A stretch of DNA of 64,000 bases from CAZLYX01 sp964563885 (GTDB lineage Bacteria; Pseudomonadota; Gammaproteobacteria; Burkholderiales; Neisseriaceae), in the NCBI GenBank assembly GCA_964563885.1, contig CAZLYX010000002.1:1-64000 (forward strand). The letters are read 5' to 3'. Made by a program: the position numbers and the translations under genes. The notes beneath the pieces are model-generated. The model worked only from the letters and a program-made list of their open reading frames with translations, was not told the DNA's origin and did no database searches. Shown one piece after another: positions 16,550 through 25,389 of the stretch (positions within the stretch are counted from its first letter, which is position 1; each line of letters opens with the position of its first letter).

Positions 16550-17272
16550 ATGATTCAGCAACTGCAAGATAAAATAGTTTTGGTTACTGGCGCTTCGCAG
16601 GGTTTGGGCGAACATGTTGCTAAAGCTTATGCAGCAGCAGGTGCAACAGTGGTACTGGTAGCGAGGCATCAGAAGAAGTTGGAAAAGGTATACGATGATA
16701 TTGTTGCAGCCGGCGGCCCGGAGCCGTTTGCCATTTGTTTTGATTTGTTGACTGCAGAAGAGAAAGAGTTTGACCAATTAGCACTGGCAGTGGCAGAAGC
16801 TACTTCGCACAAACTTGATGGTATTGTCCATTGCGCCAGCTACTTTTATGCTTTGTCACCTTTGAACTTTCAAACTGTTACTGAGTGGGTAAATCAATAT
16901 CGGATTAATACAGTGGCACCAATGGGTTTGACACGCGCATTTTATCCACTGCTTAAAGAATCTGCTGATGCCTCGGTAATTTTTGTTGGCGAAACCCATG
17001 GTGAACAACCGCAAGCTTATTGGGGTGGTTTTGGTGCTTCAAAAGCAGCGTTAAATTATTTATGTAAAGTGGCTGCGGATGAATGGGAGCGTTTTGATCA
17101 TTTGCGCGCTAATGTTCTGGTTCCTGGCCCAATTAATTCACCGCAACGCATAAAAACGCATCCTGGTGAAGCACGTAGTGAGCGTAAAAACTTTGAAGAT
17201 GTGATGCCACAATTTGTGCATTGGATGAGCATGGAGAGCCGTGGTAAAACGGGTGAGATTGTTTATCTTTAA
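16550..17272 (+). CDS. SDR protein, YciK-like, catalytic residues missing
   Basis: A 240-residue short-chain dehydrogenase/reductase fold protein starting at ATG 16550, four bases after the hpnE stop. The cofactor motif VTGASQGLG (12-20) is intact and Asn120 of the tetrad is in place. The catalytic YxxxK is FGASK (Phe161, Lys165), and the segment that should hold the Ser reads IFVGETHG. With both Ser and Tyr gone, normal hydride transfer is unlikely, so this may be a binding or scaffold protein. A Trp-Gly-Gly-Phe sequence around 158-161 is cleanly encoded, so it is not a frameshift artefact. Resembles E. coli YciK. Confidence 0.8.
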   Translation: MIQQLQDKIVLVTGASQGLGEHVAKAYAAAGATVVLVARHQKKLEKVYDDIVAAGGPEPFAICFDLLTAEEKEFDQLALAVAEATSHKLDGIVHCASYFYALSPLNFQTVTEWVNQYRINTVAPMGLTRAFYPLLKESADASVIFVGETHGEQPQAYWGGFGASKAALNYLCKVAADEWERFDHLRANVLVPGPINSPQRIKTHPGEARSERKNFEDVMPQFVHWMSMESRGKTGEIVYL

Positions 17273-17293
17273 AACCATTTGAAAAAAATCTTG

Positions 17294-17320
17294 AAACGGC
17301 ATGGTCATCATGCCGTTTTT
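17294..17320 (+). terminator. Terminator of the hpn operon
   Basis: 10-bp stem AAACGGCATG / CATGCCGTTT with a 5-nt loop and a T5 run, 22 bases after the SDR stop. Confidence 0.8.
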
Positions 17321-17520
17321 GTTTATGGTGCTTTGTCTACATTGCTTATTAATCGCTTAAGGCTACCTGAAACATCATTTATAGTTTTTACTAATGATGA
17401 TTTAGACTGTTATGTCACACAAAAAACATAGATTTTGTAACCAGATAGCGATTGGTAACTAGCCAGAGTTATAAAGTTTTACATGTTAAAATGTAGCCAA
17501 CTTTAAACGAAAGTACTGAT

Positions 17521-18900
17521 ATGGCCAAAGCCCCGAAAACGATTTATCAATGCATTCAATGCGGTGGAACTGCACCAAAATGGCAGGGAAAATGTCCGCA
17601 CTGTGGCGAATGGAATACGTTAGAAGAAAACGTAGCGATACCAGAGTCGCAAAATAAACGTTTTCAATCTTGGGCAGCAGAAGCTTCACAAGTGCAGAAA
17701 CTCTCTTCAGTTACTGCTGTGGAAGTGGCACGCAGCCCTACTGGTATGAGCGAGTTGGATCGTGTATTAGGTGGTGGTTTGGTTGAGGGTGCAGTAATCT
17801 TATTAGGTGGTGACCCAGGTATTGGTAAATCGACTTTGTTGTTGCAAGCGGTGGCGATGATGGCGAAAAATCGCAAAGTGCTATATGTTTCTGGTGAAGA
17901 ATCTGCACAACAGATAGCTCTACGAGCGCAGCGCTTGGGCTTGTGCAGCGAAGGTGTTGATTTGCTGGCTGAGATTAGGCTAGAGGCAATTGCTGCGGTT
18001 TTAAAACAGCATCAACCGTCGATAGTGGTGATTGATTCTATTCAAACCATGTATTCAGATGTGGTGACTTCCGCTCCAGGTTCTGTGTCGCAAGTGCGAG
18101 AATGTGCTGCTCAATTAACCCGTATGGCCAAACAAATGGGCATCAGCATCATATTGGTTGGCCATGTTACCAAAGATGGCTCTATCGCTGGCCCGCGCGT
18201 GCTTGAACATATGGTAGATACAGTATTGTATTTTGAGGGAGACCAGCATTCTAATTACCGTATGATTCGGGCGATTAAAAATCGTTTTGGAGCCGCCAAC
18301 GAATTGGGCATATTTGCCATGACCGAGCGCGGTTTGAAAGGTGTTGTCAATCCTTCTGCTATTTTTCTATCGAGTTATCGTGAGGATGTGCCTGGTTCAT
18401 GTGTCTTGGTAACACAAGAGGGTTCACGCCCGCTGCTGGTTGAAATCCAAGCTTTAGTGGCTGATGCACATGGCTTTACCCCTAAACGGTTAACGGTAGG
18501 GCTAGAGCAAAACCGTTTGGCGATGTTGCTGGCAGTGTTAAATCGCCATGCGGGTATTGCGTGTTTTGATCAGGATGTGTTTTTGAATGCTGTTGGTGGT
18601 GTGAAAATAAATGAGCCCGCCGCAGATTTGGCGATTATCTTATCGATGCTTTCTAGTTATCGCAACCGTCCGTTGCCAGAGAGGATGGTAGCGTTTGGTG
18701 AGATTGGATTGAGCGGCGAAGTACGGCCAGTGGCTCGTGGGCAAGAACGATTAAAAGAAGCAGAAAAGCTAGGTTTTAAACGAGCGATTGTGCCTAAAGC
18801 CAACATGCCGCGCCTAGCATCTGAGTATCCTAATTTACAGATTTTGGGTGTAAGTTCGTTGCAAGAGGCGGTGGATGTTTGTAGGGATGCAGAACAATAA
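17521..18900 (+). CDS. radA: DNA repair protein RadA
   Basis: A 459-residue RecA-like helicase that promotes branch migration in recombination and transformation. N-terminal zinc finger with Cys11, Cys14, Cys29 and Cys32; Walker A GGDPGIGKSTL (about 99-109); the family-specific KNRFG; and a C-terminal Lon-like domain with GEIGLSGEVRPV. RadA extends the D-loop during natural transformation in other bacteria, which fits with an organism full of uptake sequences. It is followed by an uptake-sequence terminator. Confidence 0.97.
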   Translation: MAKAPKTIYQCIQCGGTAPKWQGKCPHCGEWNTLEENVAIPESQNKRFQSWAAEASQVQKLSSVTAVEVARSPTGMSELDRVLGGGLVEGAVILLGGDPGIGKSTLLLQAVAMMAKNRKVLYVSGEESAQQIALRAQRLGLCSEGVDLLAEIRLEAIAAVLKQHQPSIVVIDSIQTMYSDVVTSAPGSVSQVRECAAQLTRMAKQMGISIILVGHVTKDGSIAGPRVLEHMVDTVLYFEGDQHSNYRMIRAIKNRFGAANELGIFAMTERGLKGVVNPSAIFLSSYREDVPGSCVLVTQEGSRPLLVEIQALVADAHGFTPKRLTVGLEQNRLAMLLAVLNRHAGIACFDQDVFLNAVGGVKINEPAADLAIILSMLSSYRNRPLPERMVAFGEIGLSGEVRPVARGQERLKEAEKLGFKRAIVPKANMPRLASEYPNLQILGVSSLQEAVDVCRDAEQ

Positions 18901-18930
18901 CTAAATACGATAACACTGGTTGAAAATGAT

Positions 18931-18967
18931 TTCAGGTAGCCTGTTGTATAAGCTACCTGAAGTTTTT
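18931..18967. terminator. Terminator from paired uptake sequences
   Basis: TTCAGGTAGC and GCTACCTGAA form a 10-bp stem with an 11-nt loop and a T6 run on the right, between convergent radA and the YkvA-like gene. Confidence 0.75.
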
Positions 18968-18985
18968 TATAGGCTTAATTTGAAT

Positions 18986-19351
18986 TTATTTAAATAATTT
19001 TTCTGCGGCGAGTTTGGCTTGATTTTTAATATCGTCGGTTAAATAAGATTTCATTTGTGCATAAACCAACGTAATAACGGCGATATCATCACTAAAACCA
19101 AGTGGGCCGAGCATATCGGGGATACTATCGATTGGACTAAAAAAATAAACCAGTGCACCCAAGATTATTATTTTAGCGCGTTTAGGTGTGGTTGGCGATT
19201 TGAAAACGTAATACAAACCATAAAGTTTGCTAACCACAGGCGTTCCCAGTCTACCTGAAACGCGCACGAGTTTACGCAAAAATCCTGGTTCATCTAGTTT
19301 TTTACGACTAAATTTAGGGATAAATTCTTCAGGCGAAGGTCTACCAGTCAT
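18986..19351 (-). CDS. YkvA family protein (DUF1232)
   Basis: A 121-residue small membrane-associated protein. The DUF1232 signature is ALVYFFSPIDSIPDMLGPLGFSDD near residues 70-95, in a hydrophobic hairpin. The start is ATG 19351 (MTGRPSPEE), with AAGGAAA just upstream. A TTG at 19372 is in frame but less likely. Function is unknown; members often occur as single genes. A degenerate uptake sequence lies in the first third (around 19250). Confidence 0.75.
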   Translation of the reverse strand: MTGRPSPEEFIPKFSRKKLDEPGFLRKLVRVSGRLGTPVVSKLYGLYYVFKSPTTPKRAKIIILGALVYFFSPIDSIPDMLGPLGFSDDIAVITLVYAQMKSYLTDDIKNQAKLAAEKLFK

Positions 19352-19615
19352 TGTGTTTTCCTTTGAATGCAATTATCAAAAATTAAAAGCTGCTGCAACA
19401 TAAAGTGGGGCAAGAGCAGCTAATTCAAACAATGGCTTGAGTTAAGTCTAGTTAGGTTTTGTTAGTAGCCTTAAAGCTTAGAAGCTTTAAGGCTACTTGA
19501 ACTTCAGTACTAAATACGGTTAACTAATTGATTTTAAATGATGAAAATAATCCGTATAATATTTTCAGTTGCTGATTACATTTAAATACAAGGCAATTTC
19601 AACGCCTTAACTACA

Positions 19616-20926
19616 CTAATGTTTTACTTTCAGGTAGCCTTTTAGGTCTTGTAAAATTCTTGGTTCCAAGTGTAACAAATACGCCAGAATAGCAATATTT
19701 CCAATGGGAACCAGTAAATACAATATAGAGATACTATCAAATAACCACAATAATAGAGCGCTTATGATGGCAGCACTAACCATAAATAAACCATTAATGA
19801 TGTTATTAGCCGCGATGGCGTGCGCACGGAAGTCGTCACTGCTAGCGGTTTGCAGCCATGTGTAGAGCGGTACTGAAAAAAAGCCGCCAAAAAACCCGAT
19901 AGCAATCATGCACAGCATGATCGGATAAGCGAATCCTTGGTTGATAAAATAGAATATACCGTTGAGCTCAGTAAAATGATTTTGATGAGTTAGCCAGACC
20001 AGTAAAAAACCAAAAATAGTTAAACCAACAGTGCCCACTGCGACCAAGCCTAGATGTAAACGCTCACGACTTACTTTGGCGCAGAGAATCGAGCCAGCTG
20101 CAATGCCAACAGAAAACAAGGCCAACATTAGGTTAAACACATTATCATTGCCACCAAGATGAATTTGAGTGAAGGTTGGTAATTGGGTGGTATAAACGGC
20201 ACCAACCAGCCAAAACCAAGAAATACCGATAATAGCTGTATAAAGTGGTTTTTGCTTAAAGGTGGTTTTGATTAAACTTTTGGTGCTTTTAGGGATATTA
20301 AGGTCAATTTGTTGATTGGCGTTTTTTGCAGGTACTGAAGGCATAAAATAGCTGGTAATAGTGCCAGCTACCGCAACTAATAAGATTAAACTTATCACGA
20401 TGCTGCTGGGGAAACTGGCTACAATGGTGCCAAGAATTTGACCAAATAGAATGGCCAAAAAAGTACCTGATTCAATCAAACTATTGCCGCTAATCAGTTC
20501 TTTATTATCAAGATAGTCTGGCAATATTGCATATTTAAGTGGACCAAATAAAGTTGATTGCGTGCCCATCATGAATAGACACAGAAATAATATAGAAGCT
20601 GATTCTGTGTAAAAACCATAAGCAGCAAGTGCCATTATGGCGATTTCGAGTAATTTAATTATAAAAGCAAGTTTGGCTTTGTTATATTTAGTGCTCAGTT
20701 GGCCGGATAGGGTAGAAAAAAGGAAGTAAGGTAAAATAAACAACAGAGCACCAATGTTGAGCATTTGGCTGGCTGGTAAAAGGTCGCTTTTACTTAAGCC
20801 ATAAAAGCTGATGAGCACAAATAATGTGGTTTTGAAGAGATTATCATTAAAGGCACCCAAAAATTGAGTGCCAAATAAGGGTGCAAAGCGACGGCTTTTT
20901 GCAAATTCAAAATTACTTAGGTTCAT
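19616..20926 (-). CDS. MFS transporter, LplT-like
   Basis: A 436-residue transporter with about 12 membrane helices. The N-terminus FAPLFGTQFLGAFNDNLFKTTLF and the GTQSTLFGPLKYAILPDYL segment match the lysophospholipid transporter (LplT) branch, which moves lysophospholipids across the inner membrane. In many proteobacteria this domain is fused to acyltransferase and acyl-ACP synthetase domains; here it is separate and no acyltransferase neighbours it. The last residues GYLKVKH end in a DNA uptake sequence read as Gly-Tyr-Leu-Lys. It overlaps ccoS by 14 bases. Confidence 0.8.
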   Translation of the reverse strand: MNLSNFEFAKSRRFAPLFGTQFLGAFNDNLFKTTLFVLISFYGLSKSDLLPASQMLNIGALLFILPYFLFSTLSGQLSTKYNKAKLAFIIKLLEIAIMALAAYGFYTESASILFLCLFMMGTQSTLFGPLKYAILPDYLDNKELISGNSLIESGTFLAILFGQILGTIVASFPSSIVISLILLVAVAGTITSYFMPSVPAKNANQQIDLNIPKSTKSLIKTTFKQKPLYTAIIGISWFWLVGAVYTTQLPTFTQIHLGGNDNVFNLMLALFSVGIAAGSILCAKVSRERLHLGLVAVGTVGLTIFGFLLVWLTHQNHFTELNGIFYFINQGFAYPIMLCMIAIGFFGGFFSVPLYTWLQTASSDDFRAHAIAANNIINGLFMVSAAIISALLLWLFDSISILYLLVPIGNIAILAYLLHLEPRILQDLKGYLKVKH

Positions 20927-21101
20927 GTTCGCCTGGATGTTCTTGCTGATCTTGGTTTGGGGAGTCGTCGTCCATGAGAATACGGTGCGCAGGGCCTTCT
21001 AGATCATCGAATTGCCCACTTTTACCCGACCACCAGAAAAAATAGCCTATGATAAAAGCAAGAATAATACTAATGGGAATTAGTATGAACATACTTTCCA
21101 T
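20913..21101 (-). CDS. ccoS: Cytochrome oxidase maturation protein CcoS
   Basis: A 62-residue single-span membrane protein: N-terminal helix FILIPISIILAFIIGYFFWW, then GQFDDLEGPAHRILMDDD, the CcoS/FixS signature. CcoS is needed for assembly (heme/copper insertion) of cbb3-type oxidase. It starts at ATG 21101 in a TAATG overlap with the upstream gene and ends 14 bases inside the MFS gene, so the three are one transcript. The oxidase operon itself is not in this window. Confidence 0.85.
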   Translation of the reverse strand: MESMFILIPISIILAFIIGYFFWWSGKSGQFDDLEGPAHRILMDDDSPNQDQQEHPGEHEPK

Positions 21102-21418
21102 TACACAGCTCCAGTAAGGTCGGTTAAAAGCAAATTTTGCCCATCTAAGATTAAATATTCCTGACGAATAGTACCGATGGCTTTATCGTCACAACTTAGT
21201 AATATCTGATATTTATCTGTTACCCAGCATAAAGGTGCTTCGGATTGTTCATAGCGTGATAAAACGGCTAGAGCGGCTATATCGTTTGGAGGGTACTCGC
21301 TTTGAATTTTTAAAGCGAACTGACCGCTTTCGGTAATTTGATTATGTTCATTATCAGGCACCATGACTAGGAAGCCAAGATGTTCGCCTTGTGGATTATG
21401 AATACTAAAGTAATGCAT
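21101..21418 (-). CDS. Hypothetical protein, first gene of the ccoS operon
   Basis: A 105-residue soluble protein without signal peptide or membrane segment; no family recognised. It is acidic and ends in LLLTDLTGAV. The stop overlaps the ccoS start (TAATG), so it is translationally coupled to ccoS. That suggests a link to respiration or membrane biology, but this rests on context only. Confidence 0.65.
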   Translation of the reverse strand: MHYFSIHNPQGEHLGFLVMVPDNEHNQITESGQFALKIQSEYPPNDIAALAVLSRYEQSEAPLCWVTDKYQILLSCDDKAIGTIRQEYLILDGQNLLLTDLTGAV

Positions 21419-21496
21419 GATTTGCCATAAGTAATATGTAGAGTAAAATATTTAAGATTTTTTGTACAGAATCCGATAAATTATTTTATTTATAAT

Positions 21497-21526
21497 AAAA
21501 CAGCCCTCATTTTAAAGGGCTGTTTT
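21497..21526 (-). terminator. mltD terminator
   Basis: 11-bp stem AAAACAGCCCT / AGGGCTGTTTT with an 8-nt loop, seven bases after the mltD stop. On the minus strand the descending arm ends in a T run. Confidence 0.85.
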
Positions 21527-21532
21527 CATATC

Positions 21533-23590
21533 TTAGCTGCCAATCAGCTTGATTGTTTGACCTGGTTCAACAGTACGTGTATTACGATTCCAGCGACGGA
21601 TATCATTAACATTTACATTGAATCGGCTAGCGATAGTATTGAGCGTATCGCCTTGACGTACAGTGTAAGAAACATTGCGCACATTGCTTTGTGTGCTCAA
21701 TTTATTAGCCGCCACAATTTTCAATACTTGCCCTTTTCGGATATTGCTTCCAGAAAGATTGTTGGCAGTAATTAAATCGGCAACACTTAGATCATAGCGT
21801 TGAGCAATGTTATATAAAGTATCACCATCGCCTACTTTATGGGCTTCTGTCTTCGCTGCATTGGCTTTTTCTGCTAAACGAAGATCACGAGCTTCAATTC
21901 GCTGCTGCTGTTTGGTACGAGCGGCGGCAAGTTTAGCTTCTTGAGCATCTGCTTTTGCAAGGGCATCACGCACAAGATCGCCAGCACTAATGCGAACTGC
22001 TGAAGCTTCAGCCAATACCGCCAAGTCATCGATGTTGTTGCTGCCAGAAACATCCATTTGTTGTGCTGTTGCTGTTTGAGTAGGCAGTGGCAAAGTTTCA
22101 TTAATGGCAACGGCTTGATTAGGATTTTCAGTCGTTGTTTGCACTTCAGTAAGGATTGTGTGTTGAGTAGGTTGTTTTGTAGTAGCCAAAGATTCGTCTA
22201 TAATATTAGCAGCTGGCGACTCTATTTTTGTAATAGTAGTAGGCAGGGGTAAAGATTCGTTTATGGCCATCACGGGTGCTGTTTTATCTTCAACAGTTTT
22301 GTTAAATACTGCTGGGGTACGCTGAAAAATAATATCATTGGTTACTAATTTAGGCATCGCTGCTACTAAAACAGGCTTTGGTAAAATTGGTTTAGCTTCA
22401 GCAAGTTGCTCTGCCGATATTGAGGTATTAATAGTATTGACTGGAACAAACGTTTGCGCAACATTGGCTTTTACAAAATCTATGTTTTGTTTGCTGCGTT
22501 CACTTTTTGCAACCGAAACGCTGCTTTCAGAATTTAATGTATCGCTTTTTTTGCCAGTTTCAGTAGCGATATTACTTAATGGTTTGTCGTTACCGTTGTT
22601 GTATCCACCCCAAGATAGCAGTGTTTCAGGCTCAGCATTGCGCAGATTGCGCTCAAAAGCATTTGCAGAATCGACAGGTAAAAGAATTTTACGGCCATTT
22701 TTAGGAATAAATACTGGTGATTTGAAAGCAGGATTTAAAGCTAATAATTCATTTTCAGATACATTAGCTAAGCGCGAGGCTACATTTAAATCAAGTGCTG
22801 TGTCGAGATTAATAGATTTAAAGTATGGTTTGTTATCAATATTACTTAAATTCATACCGAAAGTTTCGGGGTTGTTGACCAAATTGCGAACGGCTAACAA
22901 TTTAGGAACATAATTGCGTGTTTCCTGAGGCATGCGCAAGTTTTCATAGACTGGAGTCAAGCCTTGTGCTTCAGCACGTCGTACTGCTCGTGATACGTTG
23001 CCTTCGCCCCAGTTGTAAGCGGCTAAAGCCAATGACCAGTCGCCAAATAAACCATGTAGGTATTCTAAATAGTTAAGCGCGGCATCAGTAGCTGCATAAA
23101 CATCGTGACGACCATCATATGAAGACGTTTGTTCTAAACCATATTGGCGACCAGTAGCAGGCATAAACTGCCATAAACCCGATGCGCCAACGTGTGACTT
23201 TGCCTTAATGACGAAAGCACTTTCAATGAAAGGTAATAATGCAATTTCGGCTGGCATGTGGCGCTTTTCAACTTCTTTGGTGATGTGGAAAAGGTAAGGC
23301 TTGCTGCGTTCGATGGTGCGATTAAAATAAGCACTGTTATTGGAAAATTTATTTTCATGAATACGTACTAGCTCAGGGTTTACTTCGTTCATGCGAAAAT
23401 CTTTACGCATGTTTGCCCATAAACTGCTGCCGCCAAATTTAGGTTTAGCTTCTTGTTGATGGAGCAATGATGAATTTAAACGCATCATAGCCATGCCAAC
23501 TTGATTAGCAGTGTGATTTTGACTATGTGCTTGAGCAGATAAGGTGCCTAAACCGGCTAGAGCTACCGCGAGGGTTTTCAATGATGCCAT
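21533..23590 (-). CDS. mltD: Membrane-bound lytic murein transglycosylase D with LysM domains
   Basis: A 685-residue periplasmic peptidoglycan lyase. N-terminal signal peptide (to about SAQAHS, residue 23) without an obvious lipobox. SLT catalytic domain at about 90-240, including LLPFIESAF with the catalytic Glu and the downstream SGLWQFMPATGRQYGL and ALAAYNWGEGNV motifs. Two C-terminal LysM repeats (about 590-635 and 640-683) bind glycan. The linker between them is unusually long (about 330-580), Thr/Pro/Ala rich and contains repeated ESLPLPT-like stretches. Divergent from the YafS-like methyltransferase gene. Confidence 0.93.
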   Translation of the reverse strand: MASLKTLAVALAGLGTLSAQAHSQNHTANQVGMAMMRLNSSLLHQQEAKPKFGGSSLWANMRKDFRMNEVNPELVRIHENKFSNNSAYFNRTIERSKPYLFHITKEVEKRHMPAEIALLPFIESAFVIKAKSHVGASGLWQFMPATGRQYGLEQTSSYDGRHDVYAATDAALNYLEYLHGLFGDWSLALAAYNWGEGNVSRAVRRAEAQGLTPVYENLRMPQETRNYVPKLLAVRNLVNNPETFGMNLSNIDNKPYFKSINLDTALDLNVASRLANVSENELLALNPAFKSPVFIPKNGRKILLPVDSANAFERNLRNAEPETLLSWGGYNNGNDKPLSNIATETGKKSDTLNSESSVSVAKSERSKQNIDFVKANVAQTFVPVNTINTSISAEQLAEAKPILPKPVLVAAMPKLVTNDIIFQRTPAVFNKTVEDKTAPVMAINESLPLPTTITKIESPAANIIDESLATTKQPTQHTILTEVQTTTENPNQAVAINETLPLPTQTATAQQMDVSGSNNIDDLAVLAEASAVRISAGDLVRDALAKADAQEAKLAAARTKQQQRIEARDLRLAEKANAAKTEAHKVGDGDTLYNIAQRYDLSVADLITANNLSGSNIRKGQVLKIVAANKLSTQSNVRNVSYTVRQGDTLNTIASRFNVNVNDIRRWNRNTRTVEPGQTIKLIGS

Positions 23591-23790
23591 AGTGGATATA
23601 CTTTAAAGAAAGATGAAATTTAATGACGTTGATGTTAGTCTGTGATACTGCTAGGTGTCAAGTTACGATATAGGTAAAAATTCCTCAATATTTTAAATAT
23701 ATTCAGGCAATTAAAGACTTGTTTTAAGATGACTATTTAATGAGATTTCTGTATGAATGACGATACGATAAGAGCAGGTGAGTGTGATCT

Positions 23791-24519
23791 ATGAATAATC
23801 TTATTTTAAATCAATGGTTTGATAGTAGCTTGGCTGGAGGCTATCTGAAAAAAAAAGAGTTGGACTTTTATCGACTCTCGTTGCAAGAATTACAAGGGGA
23901 GACCATTGTTCAAGTGAGTATGCTGACTTGGCCTTTGTTGCCGTTATGCAACGGTAAGATGCTGATTTTACAAGATAGTAATGATAAGGCCGCCCATGTT
24001 AGGATGCTTCCAGAATGTTCTGCGTGGGGGCGGGAGACAATAGATGTTTTAATTTTCCCTCATATTTTGTCGTGTAGTGAGACGCCTGATAAAGTATTAG
24101 CAGAAGCTTATTACGCATTAAAACCTCAAGGGAAATTGGTTTTAACGGAGTTTAATCCTCACTCGTTGTGGGGATTAGCTAAGGCTTTTGATGGTGAAAG
24201 GCTACCTGAAAAGCAATATTGTCTGGCTTTGCCTGATCTGAAGAAAAAAGCGATGGCATTGGGTTTTAGTGTTGAGCGTGGCCGGTTTATGGGTTATGCG
24301 CCTTTTATTAAACAAGGCCAGAGTAATATTGAAAAATGGGCGTTTATGGAGGCCGCTGGCAATCGTTGGTGGCCACATGCAGCTGCAGCGTATGGGTTGG
24401 TACTAGTAAAACAGGTGGTGCGTATGATGCCGTTGCTGAAAGCTGAACAGGTTGAAGAGCCGAATGGCATGGTATTGGGTATAGCGCGAGCTAATACAGC
24501 AAAAACACAAGAATTATGA
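23791..24519 (+). CDS. SAM-dependent methyltransferase, YafS-like
   Basis: A 242-residue class I methyltransferase-like protein. Region 85-130 has IDVLIFPHILSCSETPDKVLAEAYYALKPQGKLVLTEFNPHSLWG, typical of Methyltransf_11 proteins after motif I. The canonical motif I GxGxG is poorly preserved (NGKMLILQDSN). In E. coli and relatives, yafS sits near mltD, gloB and rnhA, and here the gene is divergent from mltD, which supports the naming. Substrate unknown. An uptake sequence codes for RLPEK near residue 140. Confidence 0.7.
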   Translation: MNNLILNQWFDSSLAGGYLKKKELDFYRLSLQELQGETIVQVSMLTWPLLPLCNGKMLILQDSNDKAAHVRMLPECSAWGRETIDVLIFPHILSCSETPDKVLAEAYYALKPQGKLVLTEFNPHSLWGLAKAFDGERLPEKQYCLALPDLKKKAMALGFSVERGRFMGYAPFIKQGQSNIEKWAFMEAAGNRWWPHAAAAYGLVLVKQVVRMMPLLKAEQVEEPNGMVLGIARANTAKTQEL

Positions 24520-24533
24520 TCACTACTGATGTA

Positions 24534-24562
24534 AATAAAGCTGCCTGAATGGCAGCTTTATT
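24534..24562. terminator. Bidirectional terminator
   Basis: 12-bp stem AATAAAGCTGCC / GGCAGCTTTATT with a 5-nt loop. The left arm and loop read AGCTGCCTGAA, close to the AGGCTGCCTGAA uptake dialect. It lies between convergent genes. Confidence 0.8.
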
Positions 24563-24578
24563 ATTGGGTATTCAGTAT

Positions 24579-25067
24579 TTAAATAAGACTGGCGATATAC
24601 ATAAAAGCTAATGTGATGAGGATAACAAGCGCGCAACCAATTTTGGCGACCACACCTATAATAAAGCCAATAAATGTGCCAATGCCTACTTTACCGGCTG
24701 TCCACAAGTCTTTTCGTGCCCAAAACTCACCAATGGCTGCACCAAGCAGCGGGCCAAGTAGTAAGCCAGGGATGGAAAAGAAAGCACCGATGATGCCGCC
24801 AATTAATGCACCCCAGATGGCGGTTTTACTGGCACCAGTAAACTTAGCGCCGAGCATGCCAGCAACGTAGTCCATGGCCGTGCCAACCACTGTAACAATG
24901 CCTAGAAAAATCAGGGTATTAGTACCAATAATGGTGTAATCGCCGGCATAGCCCAATAGCCAAGCACCAGCAAACATCAGAATGAGGCCTGGGATGGCTG
25001 GATAAATGGTGCCGAGTAAGCCGATCATAAGGGCAATAAGGCCGGAAATAACGAGAATGGCGGTCAT
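24579..25067 (-). CDS. DUF456 domain membrane protein
   Basis: A 162-residue membrane protein with four to five hydrophobic helices and Gly-rich turns (GALIGGIIGAFFSIPGLLLGPLLGA), the DUF456 pattern. Function is not known. It is monocistronic, with its start at ATG 25067 and a GGAG-like sequence upstream. Convergent with the YafS-like gene. Confidence 0.8.
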   Translation of the reverse strand: MTAILVISGLIALMIGLLGTIYPAIPGLILMFAGAWLLGYAGDYTIIGTNTLIFLGIVTVVGTAMDYVAGMLGAKFTGASKTAIWGALIGGIIGAFFSIPGLLLGPLLGAAIGEFWARKDLWTAGKVGIGTFIGFIIGVVAKIGCALVILITLAFMYIASLI

Positions 25068-25389
25068 GGGTGCTCCGTAAGGTTAATATATTAAGGCTAC
25101 CTGAATCAGTTTGTGGAACGTAGTAAGACTAAGGTATCGTTGCCTGCTAGACTCAGTCTCCACAACATTTCAGCCGATAACAATACCTGAAAACGCTTAC
25201 TACATAATCCAACACCTTGCTTAAAATGAGCGACTTATCCGTTAGCAAGTCGCTCTTTGCGCTAGCAAACATACTACTATGCAAGCTGCTTCATCGTCAG
25301 CAATATTCAGTTTTTGAACGGTTCAGGAATTTGCTACTTTAGCCGTTCAGATAAAAGAAGTCCAAGCAGGTAACCGAAGGTGCCTTGAT
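25068..25389. other. Intergenic region with single uptake sequence and one hairpin
   Basis: 322 bp without a gene. It has one uptake sequence at about 25094 and a 9-bp stem GAGCGACTT / AAGTCGCTC (25228-25236 with 25247-25255), a plausible terminator for the gene that ends at 25390. No recognisable RNA or mobile element remains. Confidence 0.4.

Noticed and set aside
25068..25389. Remnant of an insertion sequence
   Set aside because: I saw no terminal repeats or transposase fragments, only a hairpin and one uptake sequence.
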